In this document: in pieces, positions 56,201 through 64,000 of the stretch
Layout: the number at the start of each line of letters is the position of its first letter
Position numbering within the stretch: the first letter of the stretch is position 1
IMG/VR virus record: IMGVR_UViG_3300009419_000009
Span: 1 to 64,000 of that record
Direction: 5' to 3' (one strand)
Length of the DNA stretch: 64,000 nt
From: a virus
Made by a program: the position numbers and the translations under genes
Notes under the pieces: generated by a model
Seen by the model: only the letters and a program-made list of their open reading frames with translations
Told to the model about the DNA's origin: nothing
Databases searched by the model: none

Positions 56201-59129
56201 CACTTGCCACACGCAAGTCAACTGATTGGCTTGCAGTAGTTGCGGCATTGCTTACTGTGGCACTTACATAGTCAATCCAATAATTGGTTGTTCCGTCATT
56301 GACATAGGTGTAGTAAACATCTGTGTCTGTTTTGTACCATACATCGCCCACTGCTGGGGAAACTGGAGCAGTTGTCTGTGCATACTTACGGATACCAGGA
56401 GCATCAATGCTTGTGGTTACATTTAGAGTTGGTACTGTCAGTGTACTACTCAGATTCAATGTTGTCAAGTTTGCAGAAGAAGCAAACAACGATGTGAATG
56501 TACCCACGCCTGCATTTACATTGCCTGTTACGTTTACATGCTGACCAACACTCAAAGTTTTGGCTACGCTGGCATTGCCTGCTGTGTTAATTTTGAACGC
56601 ATCAGCTTGTACTGTGGATCCAATTGCATTCTTAATGCCAATACTGAATGTGTTGGCGTTGATACCAAATGGAGTTGCACCAGTTAGTTCATTGTTCAGT
56701 GCATCAATTTCAAAGCCGCCACCTGCCACGCTGGTCTTGATTCCAAGTACGTCATCTGCGGCATCGCTAGAACGAACTTGTACTGTGTAATTTGGTGTGC
56801 CTGGGCCGTGAATAACAACGTTACCGTAGCTGTCAATACCATCTGCAACGTTTAGATAACCTGCGGTCACTGCGGTACATGCTGTGAATGTACCATCAAT
56901 TGAGAAGTCGCCGGTGACATTGATATCACCTGTTACTCCAACTCCACCAACCACTACCAACGCACCAGTGTCAGCATCTGTGCTTGCTGTTCCACTTGCA
57001 ATGGTAAAATCATTATTTGTACTGTTGTCAACTGCGGCGTTGGAAACAGTAGCACCTACATAGTCAATCCAATAACTGCTGGTACCGTCATTGACATAGG
57101 TGTAGTAAACATCAGTATCAGTTTTGTACCAAACATCTCCTGGTACTGCATTGGCGGGTTTGGTAGTTTGAGCATACTTGCGCACACCGCCTGCAACGAT
57201 ATTGCCAGATGCAATAATGTCGCGAGTTATGTTTACGTTACCAGTTACATCTACGTTGGCACCAAATGTTGCGGCACCAATCACACCCAAAGTTGGTAGG
57301 CTTGGCAAGCCACCATTGTTGATAACTAGTCCGCCAATTGTGGCTGTTGTACCAGTGGCAACTACATTACCATTTGTTACGCTGATACCACCTGCAGAAA
57401 AATATGTGCCAGAGCTGGTGATATTACCAACTGCTGTTAGTTTGTTTACATTGGTGTCACCAATTACCTGCAAGGTTGTTGTCTGCAGGTTGTTGTTTGC
57501 TAGAATATTGCCAGCAGTTAAATTGCCACCAAAGTCAGCAATACCAGTGGTATAGATATTGCCAATTAAACCAATACCACCTTGGACTCGAACAGCACCT
57601 GTTGTTGTGCTTGTGCTTTGAGTATCAGTTGTGATAACAATATCGTAGGCAATTTGATCGCTTGTGATAGACGCATTAGAAACTGTAGCACCAGCAACGT
57701 CAACCCAATATTTGGTTGTGCCATCGTTGATGTATTGGTACAGTGTATCAGTATCTGACTTGTACCACTGATCACCCACAACAGGGTTGACTGGTGCAGA
57801 TGCACTGGTGGTCTTGCGAATACCGCCACCAGTAACATTGCCAGTGATTGTGACATCACCACCAATGGTGGCTCCACCAATCACATTCAAATTTGCAAGC
57901 GAACCAATGCCACCTGCTTCAATTATCACGCCGCCAATGTTGGCAGATGCGGTTTTCAAGTTACCTGCGGTAACTGTCATACCAGCTGTGCTCAAGAAGC
58001 CATCGCTGATGGTTGTGGTACGAGCTGTTAGGTAAGCAGTGACATTGGCGTTGGAGTACGTGCCTTCATTGCCAACCAGGATACTTACACCATTTGCATA
58101 AGTGAATCCTGTACCAACAACAACTCCAGATGAATTCACTGTTGTGGCTGTTATTGTACCTGTTGTTACATTTCCTGCATTGACATTGCCAGAAATGCCT
58201 GCGCCGCCAGTTACTTGTAATGCACCGCTTGTGGTGTTTGTGCTTGGTGTACCAGAAACAATTTGTAAATCCTGCAAGCTCTGTGGACTTGTGGGATTTG
58301 CATTAGAAACTGTGGCACTGGTGTAATCAATCCAGTACTTGCTAGTACCGTCATCAACGTATTGATAAAATACATCGGTGTCTGTTTTGTACCAAACGTC
58401 ACCAACTATTGGGTTGGCAGGGGCTCCTGGTTGAGCATACTTGCGAAGGCCACCTGCGCTAATATTGCCAGTAATAGCAACATCACCAGTAATAGCAACA
58501 TTGCCACCAATTGTTGCTGCACCCAACACGCCCAAACTTGCCAGCTGACCAATACCACCTGACTCAATAACAACACCACCAATGTTGGCAGATGTAGTTT
58601 TTAGATTGCCTGCTGTGACAGTCATGCCTGCTGAAGACAGGAAGCCATCACTTATAGTTGTTGTACGTGCTGTTAGATATGCTGTTACATTTGCGTTGGA
58701 GTATGTGCCTTCGTTACCAACCAGGATACTTACACCATTGGCATAGGTAAAGTTACCAGCAGATACTGTGGCAGTGGATAGGTTGCCAACAAATACATTT
58801 CCGCTTGCGCCAATTCCGCCTTGTACAACCAATGCACCAGTTGATGTACTTGTGCTTGGTGTGCCGCTTACGATCTGTAGGTCTTGCAGGCTTTGTGATG
58901 TGGTTGGACTTGCATTAGAAACTGTGGCACTTGAGTAGTCAACCCAGTACTTGTTTGTGCCATCATTGATGTATTGATAGTACACATCTGTGTCTGTCTT
59001 GTACCACACATCGCCCACAACAGGGTTAGTAGGTGCGCCTGCCTGGGCATACTTGCGCAGTCCGCCACCTGTTATGTTGCCTGTAACAGCTAGGTCAGCA
59101 CCAATAGTGGCAGCACCCAACACACCCAA
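50292..59129 (-). CDS. Giant repetitive fibre, C-terminal part (frameshifted from the gene at 59090)
   Basis: The open frame of 2945 residues begins at a TTG codon, which is inside a repeat, not a real start. It continues the protein encoded at 59090-62113 after a missing base near 59133. It holds 14 of the 18 copies of a ~200-residue repeat whose core is GDVWYKTDTDVYYQYINDGT followed by YWVDY, with linkers such as SNANVTAYLTA and GVLGAATIGG. The C-terminus, QFNDNGTFGANANFAFDKTT and WDGGWLYVCVAPNSWVR, resembles the end of phage tail fibres. It is probably a long fibre or adhesin. Confidence 0.85.
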   Translation of the reverse strand: MGVLGAATIGADLAVTGNITGGGLRKYAQAGAPTNPVVGDVWYKTDTDVYYQYINDGTNKYWVDYSSATVSNASPTTSQSLQDLQIVSGTPSTSTSTGALVVQGGIGASGNVFVGNLSTATVSAGNFTYANGVSILVGNEGTYSNANVTAYLTARTTTISDGFLSSAGMTVTAGNLKTTSANIGGVVIESGGIGQLASLGVLGAATIGGNVAITGDVAITGNISAGGLRKYAQPGAPANPIVGDVWYKTDTDVFYQYVDDGTSKYWIDYTSATVSNANPTSPQSLQDLQIVSGTPSTNTTSGALQVTGGAGISGNVNAGNVTTGTITATTVNSSGVVVGTGFTYANGVSILVGNEGTYSNANVTAYLTARTTTISDGFLSTAGMTVTAGNLKTASANIGGVIIEAGGIGSLANLNVIGGATIGGDVTITGNVTGGGIRKTTSASAPVNPVVGDQWYKSDTDTLYQYINDGTTKYWVDVAGATVSNASITSDQIAYDIVITTDTQSTSTTTGAVRVQGGIGLIGNIYTTGIADFGGNLTAGNILANNNLQTTTLQVIGDTNVNKLTAVGNITSSGTYFSAGGISVTNGNVVATGTTATIGGLVINNGGLPSLPTLGVIGAATFGANVDVTGNVNITRDIIASGNIVAGGVRKYAQTTKPANAVPGDVWYKTDTDVYYTYVNDGTSSYWIDYVGATVSNAAVDNSTNNDFTIASGTASTDADTGALVVVGGVGVTGDINVTGDFSIDGTFTACTAVTAGYLNVADGIDSYGNVVIHGPGTPNYTVQVRSSDAADDVLGIKTSVAGGGFEIDALNNELTGATPFGINANTFSIGIKNAIGSTVQADAFKINTAGNASVAKTLSVGQHVNVTGNVNAGVGTFTSLFASSANLTTLNLSSTLTVPTLNVTTSIDAPGIRKYAQTTAPVSPAVGDVWYKTDTDVYYTYVNDGTTNYWIDYVSATVSNAATTASQSVDLRVASGTESINTDTGAITVVGGVGVVGNIFAGGIVSAQGQLRAISGVQSTSTTTGALVVTGGLGVSANTNIGGALAADSLTVAGPTNLSGNLSGTNMSLAGRADIAGAMAISGAATIGGNLDVTGRVVGGGIRKTTSINAPANPTVGDIWYKTDTDVLYQYTHDGTNNFWIDYVGPSVSNASPSTGLLSDLEVVTGTSSTSTITGAARITGGVGITENLYVGGLSIIGANLVANNITANLNLQSATLAVTGAGTIGGNLTSANLSTGIASIARADIAGALAVGGDVTVTGNIVAGGVRKTQSTTAPVNPTVGDLWYKTDTDVYYQYTSDGTNKYWIDYVGATVSNAAVSASTNNDYRVASGTESTDVDTGALTVVGGVGITGNVFAGNATATSFRSDNFIFANGQSLASRITGTFSNTNVAAYLTGAITTGNIAAGNIIAANVSALDIVARDVTLSGNITGGGLRKYAQLGAPANPVVGDVWYKTDTDVYYQYINDGTNNYWVDYIGATISNATVNNSTNSDFLIASGTLSTSNSTGALQVVGGVGVVGNVNLGGNLKADGTVTGTAFTYANGVSILVGNEGTYSNANVTAYLTARNVTIADGNIVATGSYLSAGGFTATAGNIFAPSANIGGLVISNGGLSSLASLGVIGSATVGADLAVTGNITGGGLRKTQSTTPPVNPVQGDVWYKTDTDVYYQYINDGTASYWIDYAGATVSNAAVDNSTNSNFSIASGTESTSTSTGALTVVGGIGATGNLNLGANATISGNVVIDGDARATQHNTGALVIAGNGGASIGGNLFIQGAIEIDRYFVSQSYAEFGEFVGVNGNIIGRGNKITGGGFQAEYGNVTATGQYFSAGGLTALAGNVTLGNIVGYGFSTNNGNLITTGSRAVVGGLTIENGAFGNVASLGVIGSVTIGNDLAVTGNITGGGIRKTQSTTAPVNPVQGDVWYKTDTDVFYQYVNDGTNTYWIDYTSATVANISTANAQYGTDVGFVSGTLSTDQTTGAVVVIGGVGVTGNINLTGQVTALDTVTGQRIVSNTSITGATLSIAGAAVVGNLTAGNITGYGFSTNNGNVTATGQLTVGGLAQIPGNLSATGSYFSAGGLSVTAGNITAYGFSTSNGNVIATGTYAQIGGLEIINGGFGSLASLGVVGSATIGGDVTITGNVTGGGIRKTTSTNAPVNPIVGDIWYKTDTDVYYEYINDGTGTYWVDMVSPTVANVTQSAETVSDLEIVSGTPSIDSTSGALRVAGGVGVVGDVNISANITVGNVIAGTVYTPAIRATAFTYPNGASILDGYYFGTYSNANVGGYLTAQGITTTGGNLVATGQYFSAAGLSVTAGNITAQGFSTSNGNILSTGARAVVGGLTIENGSFADITSLGVIGNITAGGDVIVTGNISGGGLRKYAQTFTPANPIVGDVWYKTDTDVYYQFVNDGTSTYWIDYTSAAIANITVANSQYGSDVGFVSGTLSTDQTTGAVVVIGGVGITGNINLTGKVTALDTITGQSIVSNTSVAGATLSIAGNAVVGNLTAGNITAYGFSTNNGNVTATGQLTVGGLSVVPGNLSATGSYLAVNGFTALNGNITATGTTAVIGGLTIANGGFGSIASLDVIGSATIGGNVTITGNVVGGGIRKTTSISAPASPTVGDQWYKTDTDILYQYIDDGTNTYWVDFASATVANITNDFDGLGDFQTIGNVIGNGIVSDNYYYANGVSFVTTTVANTQNIVANITNGFNLGLDLTPTGVAAGNYGSATSIPTVVVDDKGRITSITSNSVSTTFGLVGNVGTSSINGGNTLVVVGVPNQISTTVAGNTISIGFTPNISFTDFTVNGNLIYQGGGIKTTTSPTPPPGPVNGDMWYQSGTDILYRYIFDGTNEYWIDLFSTPLRAVLPSQDIAGGDGEVQFNDNGTFGANANFAFDKTTGTLKVERFRVTKTQSPATPGSPGLTGEITWDGGWLYVCVAPNSWVRAGLYTW

Positions 59130-62113
59130 ACTTCCAGCTGACCAATGCCGCCTGACTCAATGATAACACCGCCAATGTTGGCAGATGTTGTGCGAATGTT
59201 ACCTGCTGTGGCTATGAAACCACCTGCGGCCAGATAGCCGCCGGTTGCTGTGATGTTGCCGTCAGCAATGGTGACACTGCGAGCAGTTAGGTAAGCAGTG
59301 ACATTGGCGTTGGAGTACGTGCCTTCGTTGCCGGTCAAAATGCTCACACCATTGGCATAAGTGAATTGATCTGCGGCAATGGTTGCTGTTGTTAGGTTAC
59401 CTGTGAATACGTTGCCTGTTACTGCGGCACCGCCTGTTACTTGTAATGCGCCTGTGCCAGAACCTGTTGAGGGTGTGCCCGAAACAATTTGTAAATCTTG
59501 TAAACTTTGTGGGCTGGTTGGGCTGGCGTTAGAAACTGTGGCACTGGTATAATCAATCCAATACTTGTTGGTTCCATCGTTGACATATTGATAGAATACG
59601 TCAGTATCCGTTTTGTACCAAACGTCACCCACTATTGGGTTGGCAGGTGCTCCTACTTGTGCGTATTTTCTTAAGCCGCCAGCGGTAATGTTACCAGTGA
59701 TTGCAAAGTCGCCACCTAAGGTGCCTGAACCAATGACATTTAGACTTGCAAGGCTGCTAATACCGCCGTTCTCGATGGTCAAACCACCAATAACTGCCCT
59801 GGCTCCTGTTGCTAGTATATTGCCCGCTGTAACGCTTAATCCACCTGCAGAAAAGAATGATCCGCTGGCAGTTAGGTTACCAGTTGCCAAAATGCTTCCG
59901 CCAACACTGATGTTGCTTGCGGCCAAATATGCCGTAACGTTGGCGTTTGAATAAGTGCCTTGATTGCCTTCTAAAATACTTACGCCGTTTGCATAAGTGA
60001 AGTTGGTTGCAGAAACGGTTGCTGTGTTTAGATTTCCAGTAAACACGTTACCAGTAATACCTGCTCCGCCTTGTACTTGTAAGGCACCACTTGTTGTATC
60101 TGTTGCAGGAGTACCACTTACAATTACAATATCGCTAAGTGTCTGATTTGTTTGTGGACTGATGTTGGCCACAGTGGCGCCTGCATAGTCAACCCAGTAT
60201 TTGTTTGTGCCATCATTGATGTATTGATAAAATACGTCTGTGTCTGTTTTGTACCAAACATCGCCCACAACTGGATTGGTAGGAGTATTAATTTGTGCGT
60301 ACTTGCGAAGTCCACCACCTGCAATGTTGCCACTTGTACTGATATCACCAGTTGCAATCAGTGCGCCGCCAAGTGTAATGTTGCCGGTTACACCAAGATT
60401 GGTAAGTCCGCTGATTGCACCTGCGGTAATTGTTAGCCCACCAATTTGTGCTGTTGTTCCACTGGCAACTACGTTGCCGTTGGTTACACTGAGTCCACCA
60501 CCAGTAAAGTATGTGCCACTTGAAATCAAGTTAGCAGAAATGATTACGTTTTGTAGGAAACTGGCAGTTTGTGCAACACTTAGGTTACCGCCAACGTTGA
60601 TATTGCCACCAACGCCAACACCACCTTGCCCAGTAACAACCATTGATCCTGTGGTAGTGTCAATGCTGGTAACATTTTGATTGGCAACAATATTACCGCT
60701 GGTAATATTAAATCCACCTTGTAGATTCAAGTTGCCTTGAATCCCAACACCACCGCTGACTGTTAGTGCGCCTGTGCTGGCGCTGGTACTTGGAGTACCA
60801 CTCACAATTTGTATGTCAGTTAAACTTTGTTGGCTTTGTGCAGAAATGTTTGCAACTGTTGCACCAGCAATGTCAACCCAATAGCTACCAGTACCATCAC
60901 TCACATACTGATATAAAATATCTGTGCCCAGCTGGTACCATTGGTCACCAACCACAGGATTTGCAGGAGCACCAGAACTGATAGTTTGACGTACACTGCC
61001 ACCAGTGATATTTCCAGCTACATTTAAGTTTTGGCCAACAAACACATTGCCGCCAACGCCCAATCCACCTATGCCAGGAACAACAATTGCACCAGTTGTG
61101 ATACTGGTACTTGGAATTCTACTATTGGCAACAATGGCGCCGCCAGCCCAGATGTTACCACCCACACCCAGCCCGCCTGGACTGGCAATACGAATGGCAC
61201 CTGTTGTTTCGCTAGTGCTGGTTGTGTTTGATGATATTACTAGATCGCTGCCTAGCTGACCGCCACCAAAAGATACTGACCCACCCACATTTAGATTGCC
61301 AGTAATACCAACACCACCAACAACTTGTAGAGCACCTGTGGTTGTGCTTGTGCTTTCGTCACCACTGTTGACTACCAGTGTGCCAACGTTTTGCCCAGTG
61401 ATTGGATTGATGTTGGCAATGGTTGCACCGCTGATGTCAATCCAGTATGCTGTTGCGCCGTCTTGCAACCATTCGTATAAAATGTCTGTGCCAACCTGAT
61501 ACCATTGGTCGCCCACTGCCGGAGTAGACGGAGGTGTTGCACTGGTAAACACCTGCGGCACACGTTTGCCGTTTTGATACAGTAGCGTGGTGTTTACATT
61601 GCCTGTTAGAACCAAGTTGCCTGTTACATAATCGTAGCTGGTGGTTGTTGCACCACCAATCACGTTGTTGACGTTGGCAAACTGTAGCTGTCCTGTTGCG
61701 CCCGCTGGTTCTGCGGCTTGTATTCCAAAACTTAAATTTGTTGTGCCAAGATCAATATTACCTGTTGTGGTTAACTTGAAGGTACGATTTTTATTAACAG
61801 TACCTTCTTCAACTTGAGTAACAATAGAAGGAGTAACTGCACCCAGTGCGCCACCAGAACTGGCATCTTTGGTACGTTCCCAAATGCCGTTGACACCTGT
61901 GCCCACTGCTTTGACATAGTAGATACCATTCTGTGCCGCATTGGCCTGTGACGTTAGAAGAACACGATCGTAGAAATTAAGTGTAACGCCATCAACTGAG
62001 TTTGGCATTGCTGCCAACATCACGTTACCTACATCGGCAGTCGTGGCCACCCGGACACTTTGTTTCCAATCGGTGTCAGGTATCTGACTATAGCGCGGTC
62101 TTGTTAATGCCAT
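59090..62113 (-). CDS. Giant repetitive fibre, N-terminal part
   Basis: 1007 residues from ATG 62113. The N-terminal MALTRPRYSQIPDTDWKQSV and EGTVNKNRTFKLTTTG are typical of fibre proteins in T4-like marine phages. Four repeats (GDQWYQ/GDVWYK...YWIDY) follow. The frame ends in LEVWVCWVLPLLVLT, a non-repeat tail produced after one missing base: homologous repeats read GQLASLGVLGAA at this place. Restoring the base merges it with 50292-59129 into one 3940-residue protein. Late promoter upstream. Confidence 0.88.
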   Translation of the reverse strand: MALTRPRYSQIPDTDWKQSVRVATTADVGNVMLAAMPNSVDGVTLNFYDRVLLTSQANAAQNGIYYVKAVGTGVNGIWERTKDASSGGALGAVTPSIVTQVEEGTVNKNRTFKLTTTGNIDLGTTNLSFGIQAAEPAGATGQLQFANVNNVIGGATTTSYDYVTGNLVLTGNVNTTLLYQNGKRVPQVFTSATPPSTPAVGDQWYQVGTDILYEWLQDGATAYWIDISGATIANINPITGQNVGTLVVNSGDESTSTTTGALQVVGGVGITGNLNVGGSVSFGGGQLGSDLVISSNTTSTSETTGAIRIASPGGLGVGGNIWAGGAIVANSRIPSTSITTGAIVVPGIGGLGVGGNVFVGQNLNVAGNITGGSVRQTISSGAPANPVVGDQWYQLGTDILYQYVSDGTGSYWVDIAGATVANISAQSQQSLTDIQIVSGTPSTSASTGALTVSGGVGIQGNLNLQGGFNITSGNIVANQNVTSIDTTTGSMVVTGQGGVGVGGNINVGGNLSVAQTASFLQNVIISANLISSGTYFTGGGLSVTNGNVVASGTTAQIGGLTITAGAISGLTNLGVTGNITLGGALIATGDISTSGNIAGGGLRKYAQINTPTNPVVGDVWYKTDTDVFYQYINDGTNKYWVDYAGATVANISPQTNQTLSDIVIVSGTPATDTTSGALQVQGGAGITGNVFTGNLNTATVSATNFTYANGVSILEGNQGTYSNANVTAYLAASNISVGGSILATGNLTASGSFFSAGGLSVTAGNILATGARAVIGGLTIENGGISSLASLNVIGSGTLGGDFAITGNITAGGLRKYAQVGAPANPIVGDVWYKTDTDVFYQYVNDGTNKYWIDYTSATVSNASPTSPQSLQDLQIVSGTPSTGSGTGALQVTGGAAVTGNVFTGNLTTATIAADQFTYANGVSILTGNEGTYSNANVTAYLTARSVTIADGNITATGGYLAAGGFIATAGNIRTTSANIGGVIIESGGIGQLEVWVCWVLPLLVLT

Positions 62114-62134
62114 GGGAATCTATCTCGTTTGTAC

Positions 62135-62142
62135 TATTTATG
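62135..62142 (-). promoter_or_regulatory. T4-type late promoter for the giant fibre
   Basis: CATAAATA on the minus strand, 22 bases before the ATG at 62113. Confidence 0.7.
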
Positions 62143-62164
62143 GAAAAGCGTCCAAATGAAAAAC

Positions 62165-62196
62165 AGCCCAAAGAAAAAGGCCCTTGCGGGCCTTTC
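62165..62196 (-). terminator. Rho-independent terminator after the right-edge structural gene
   Basis: AAAGGCCC(TTGC)GGGCCTTT with a T-rich tract on the minus strand. Confidence 0.85.
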
Positions 62197-62213
62197 TCTC
62201 GAGTGGCTTTGGA

Positions 62214-64000
62214 TTAAGCCTGTGATTCAACGTATGTAACTTGAATGTCAACGTTAGCTTGTGAGCCCTGAGCAGGCACAATGTTAAACGCAACAATTTC
62301 GTTACCGTTTGGATAGAAGCCAGTTCCTGGAAGAATAGCACCACCAATTTCCTTAACGTTGGTCAAGTCAATGAAGCCAGAGTTCTGAGCTGACACTGGA
62401 ATGGAGAACAACTGCTCACCACCCTGTGCATATGGCTGACCGTTGTGCTGGCCGCTTGCACGTGTGTCAAACAACACGTTGTTAACACCATGTAGTGTTG
62501 TTGGCTTGTCACTGGCTGGATACACGTTAGCAACGAACTGTGTAAACGATGGTTGGTTGAAACCACCAGTTTGGTTGGTACCACCAATTGAACCACCTAC
62601 GTTGAAACGTTGATTCAACGGTGCCCAGTTACATGACAATACGTTGGTTGGATTCAAAATCGCTTGCAACAAGAAGCGTGGCTTCAAGCTGGCTGATGTG
62701 TCAGCAACGTTGATGTACATGTTCTGCAACAACATCTGTGCGCGGTTGATAATGTCTTTGGATCCCAAGTCGCCTGTGATAGCGTTTGTAATACTTGGTG
62801 CCAAGCGCATCATGAACAGAGTCTGCACTGCTGTTCCAAGCACGTTAACGTTGGCCAGGTTGTATGTGAACTGGTATGAACGGTCCTTGGTAAATCCACC
62901 GTCTAGAATAACAGCAGAGCCCCAGTGATTCAAGTCTGGTGAAGCTGTTACACTGAACAAGCGAACTGCAACACCTACTGCATGCTGAACACCCGAACCT
63001 TGTGGCTGCACACCTATACTCAATGAACGATTTTGACCAAGGTTGTAGTTGGAGATAACTGCACTACGTGTTAGAGTACAAATGTTACCGTTGGCTGCAA
63101 ATGGACCTGCGCTGTAGGTAATCAATTCATCTGTGTCAGTTCCAAATCCAGAAACAAGTACTGTTGCTGGGTAGGTCACGTTGGCTGTTGGGAATCCAAC
63201 AATGCTGGCTAGGTTGATGTTGCCTGTTTCGTTTGGTGCCAGGCCAAGATTCAAACGTGTGTACGCTGTGTTATTAGCTGTCTTATAACGAGCTGGCAAG
63301 TTACCAGAACGCATAAAAGCTTCATCGTTTGTGTTGTTGTTTTTGCTACGATGTGCCCAGATCATTTGACCGTCTGTGGCTCTCATGCCCCAGTCAATAA
63401 AACCAGCACCGTACCAGGTGTACTGAATGGCCACCATCTGCATCTTGGTCTTGTCCATTACATAGCCGCTTGGGCCTGTACCGTCCAGTCGATCTTTGTT
63501 GAACTGGTCTTGTGGAATCAAGAACTCGTCAACCACAACCATACGTGCATCTTCTGCGTTTACCACACCACGATATGCTGGTGAAACGTACATGGTGTTT
63601 TGACTTTCAATGCGACTCACAGTGTGACTCATACCGCGGATAACAATTTGATCACCTGCTAGCACTTGATCCTGGAAGCGAGTGAATTGGTTACCGTTCA
63701 CACGATATGTGTTGGTACCAATGTTCACACGGCCTAGAATTTCACGTGTTGAAGTACGACGACCTGCGTAGACCTTTTGACCATCATAGTGCCAGAACAC
63801 ACCGTTTTGGTCATCAAACATACCCACACGCACTTTACCACCGTGCCAGTTGAGCACTGCGAATTTAGGGAATGTGCCATATTGTGGTGTTGTTGCACCC
63901 AATGTAGCTGTGGCTAGAACTGTGAATGAGTTCTGTGACACCACAGTGGCCACACGATAGAATGTGTTGTAACCTGAAGTTGTAACGCCTGTAATCTGAA
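62214..64000 (-). CDS. Virion structural protein, 5' end outside window
   Basis: The frame is open to the right edge (the apparent start at 63953 is a GTG inside the gene), so at least 595 residues are visible. Features: FAVLNWHGGKVRVGMFDDQN, VNIGTNTYRVNGNQFTRFQD, DQIVIRGMSHTVSRIES and QYTWYGAGFIDWGMRATDGQ. The sequence is typical of very long structural proteins in T4-like cyanophages whose function is not defined. It ends in IVAFNIVPAQGSQANVDIQ before a terminator, directly upstream of the giant fibre. Confidence 0.78.
   Translation of the reverse strand, partial: QITGVTTSGYNTFYRVATVVSQNSFTVLATATLGATTPQYGTFPKFAVLNWHGGKVRVGMFDDQNGVFWHYDGQKVYAGRRTSTREILGRVNIGTNTYRVNGNQFTRFQDQVLAGDQIVIRGMSHTVSRIESQNTMYVSPAYRGVVNAEDARMVVVDEFLIPQDQFNKDRLDGTGPSGYVMDKTKMQMVAIQYTWYGAGFIDWGMRATDGQMIWAHRSKNNNTNDEAFMRSGNLPARYKTANNTAYTRLNLGLAPNETGNINLASIVGFPTANVTYPATVLVSGFGTDTDELITYSAGPFAANGNICTLTRSAVISNYNLGQNRSLSIGVQPQGSGVQHAVGVAVRLFSVTASPDLNHWGSAVILDGGFTKDRSYQFTYNLANVNVLGTAVQTLFMMRLAPSITNAITGDLGSKDIINRAQMLLQNMYINVADTSASLKPRFLLQAILNPTNVLSCNWAPLNQRFNVGGSIGGTNQTGGFNQPSFTQFVANVYPASDKPTTLHGVNNVLFDTRASGQHNGQPYAQGGEQLFSIPVSAQNSGFIDLTNVKEIGGAILPGTGFYPNGNEIVAFNIVPAQGSQANVDIQVTYVESQA

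Noticed and set aside
59090-59129. TTG at 59129 as a genuine start codon of a separate fibre gene
   Set aside because: It falls in the middle of a repeat, has no Shine-Dalgarno, and the upstream frame supplies the missing repeat half.
51262-61499. Many plus-strand frames of 60-180 residues opposite the giant fibre
   Set aside because: Mirror of the repeated minus-strand fibre codons; they repeat the same P/V/T-rich pattern at each repeat copy.
50292-62113. CRISPR-like periodic repeats
   Set aside because: Repeats are long protein-coding units of about 600 bases in frame, not short repeats with unique spacers.

Overview
The window is 64 kb of a tailed-phage genome of the T4-like (cyanophage/pelagiphage-type) myovirus group. 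It carries recognisable homologues of T4 UvsX, UvsY, gp32, both terminase subunits (gp16, gp17), head-completion nuclease gp4, tail tube gp19, tail sheath gp18, a gp48/gp54-type tube initiator, neck gp14, sheath stabiliser gp15 and dNMP kinase gp1. It also has T4-style late promoters (HATAAATA) in front of structural genes. Portal, capsid and replisome genes are not in the window. The host is Gram-negative by inference, because a heptose-activation pathway is present. A phage-encoded RNA polymerase omega subunit resembles beta/gammaproteobacterial RpoZ more than the cyanobacterial form.

Layout, almost all on the minus strand. 1-8.7 kb: two long fibre genes and a small structural gene. 8.7-12.1 kb: a metabolic island with a miniature malonyl-CoA-decarboxylase-like protein, an asparagine-synthase-like protein, a cupin, and an ADP-heptose-type kinase (frameshifted) and nucleotidyltransferase. 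12.1-18.9 kb, plus a tRNA-Ser at 9.3 kb: 34 tRNA or tRNA-like genes covering all 20 amino acids, including initiator-like Met and Ile2. They are interleaved with rpoZ, strong sigma70-type promoters and about 2.5 kb of structured non-coding modules bounded by long inverted repeats. One of these looks like a circularly permuted tmRNA. 18.9-24.1 kb: DNA metabolism (nuclease-like protein, methyltransferase, UvsY, UvsX, gp32). 24.3-45.2 kb: packaging, neck, tail and internal virion proteins, a secreted nuclease, dNMP kinase. 45.6-48.6 kb: the main plus-strand block (gp14, gp15, Nudix). 48.6-64 kb: a second fibre locus dominated by a giant repetitive fibre of about 3,940 residues, interrupted by a one-base deletion, and a partial structural gene at the right edge.

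How it works together. Late promoters express tail, head and fibre genes, while sigma70 consensus promoters drive the tRNA/ncRNA region and gp32. Translational coupling (ATGA and TAATG overlaps) ties the heptose/cupin/asparagine-synthase genes into one operon, and also the endonuclease, a 25-residue micro-ORF and two PGTPxWF paralogues. The most unusual parts are the ncRNA-rich tRNA island, the mini malonyl-CoA-decarboxylase, rpoZ and the repeat-built giant fibre. Two single-base indels (kinase, giant fibre) may be sequencing errors or real lesions; read data would decide.
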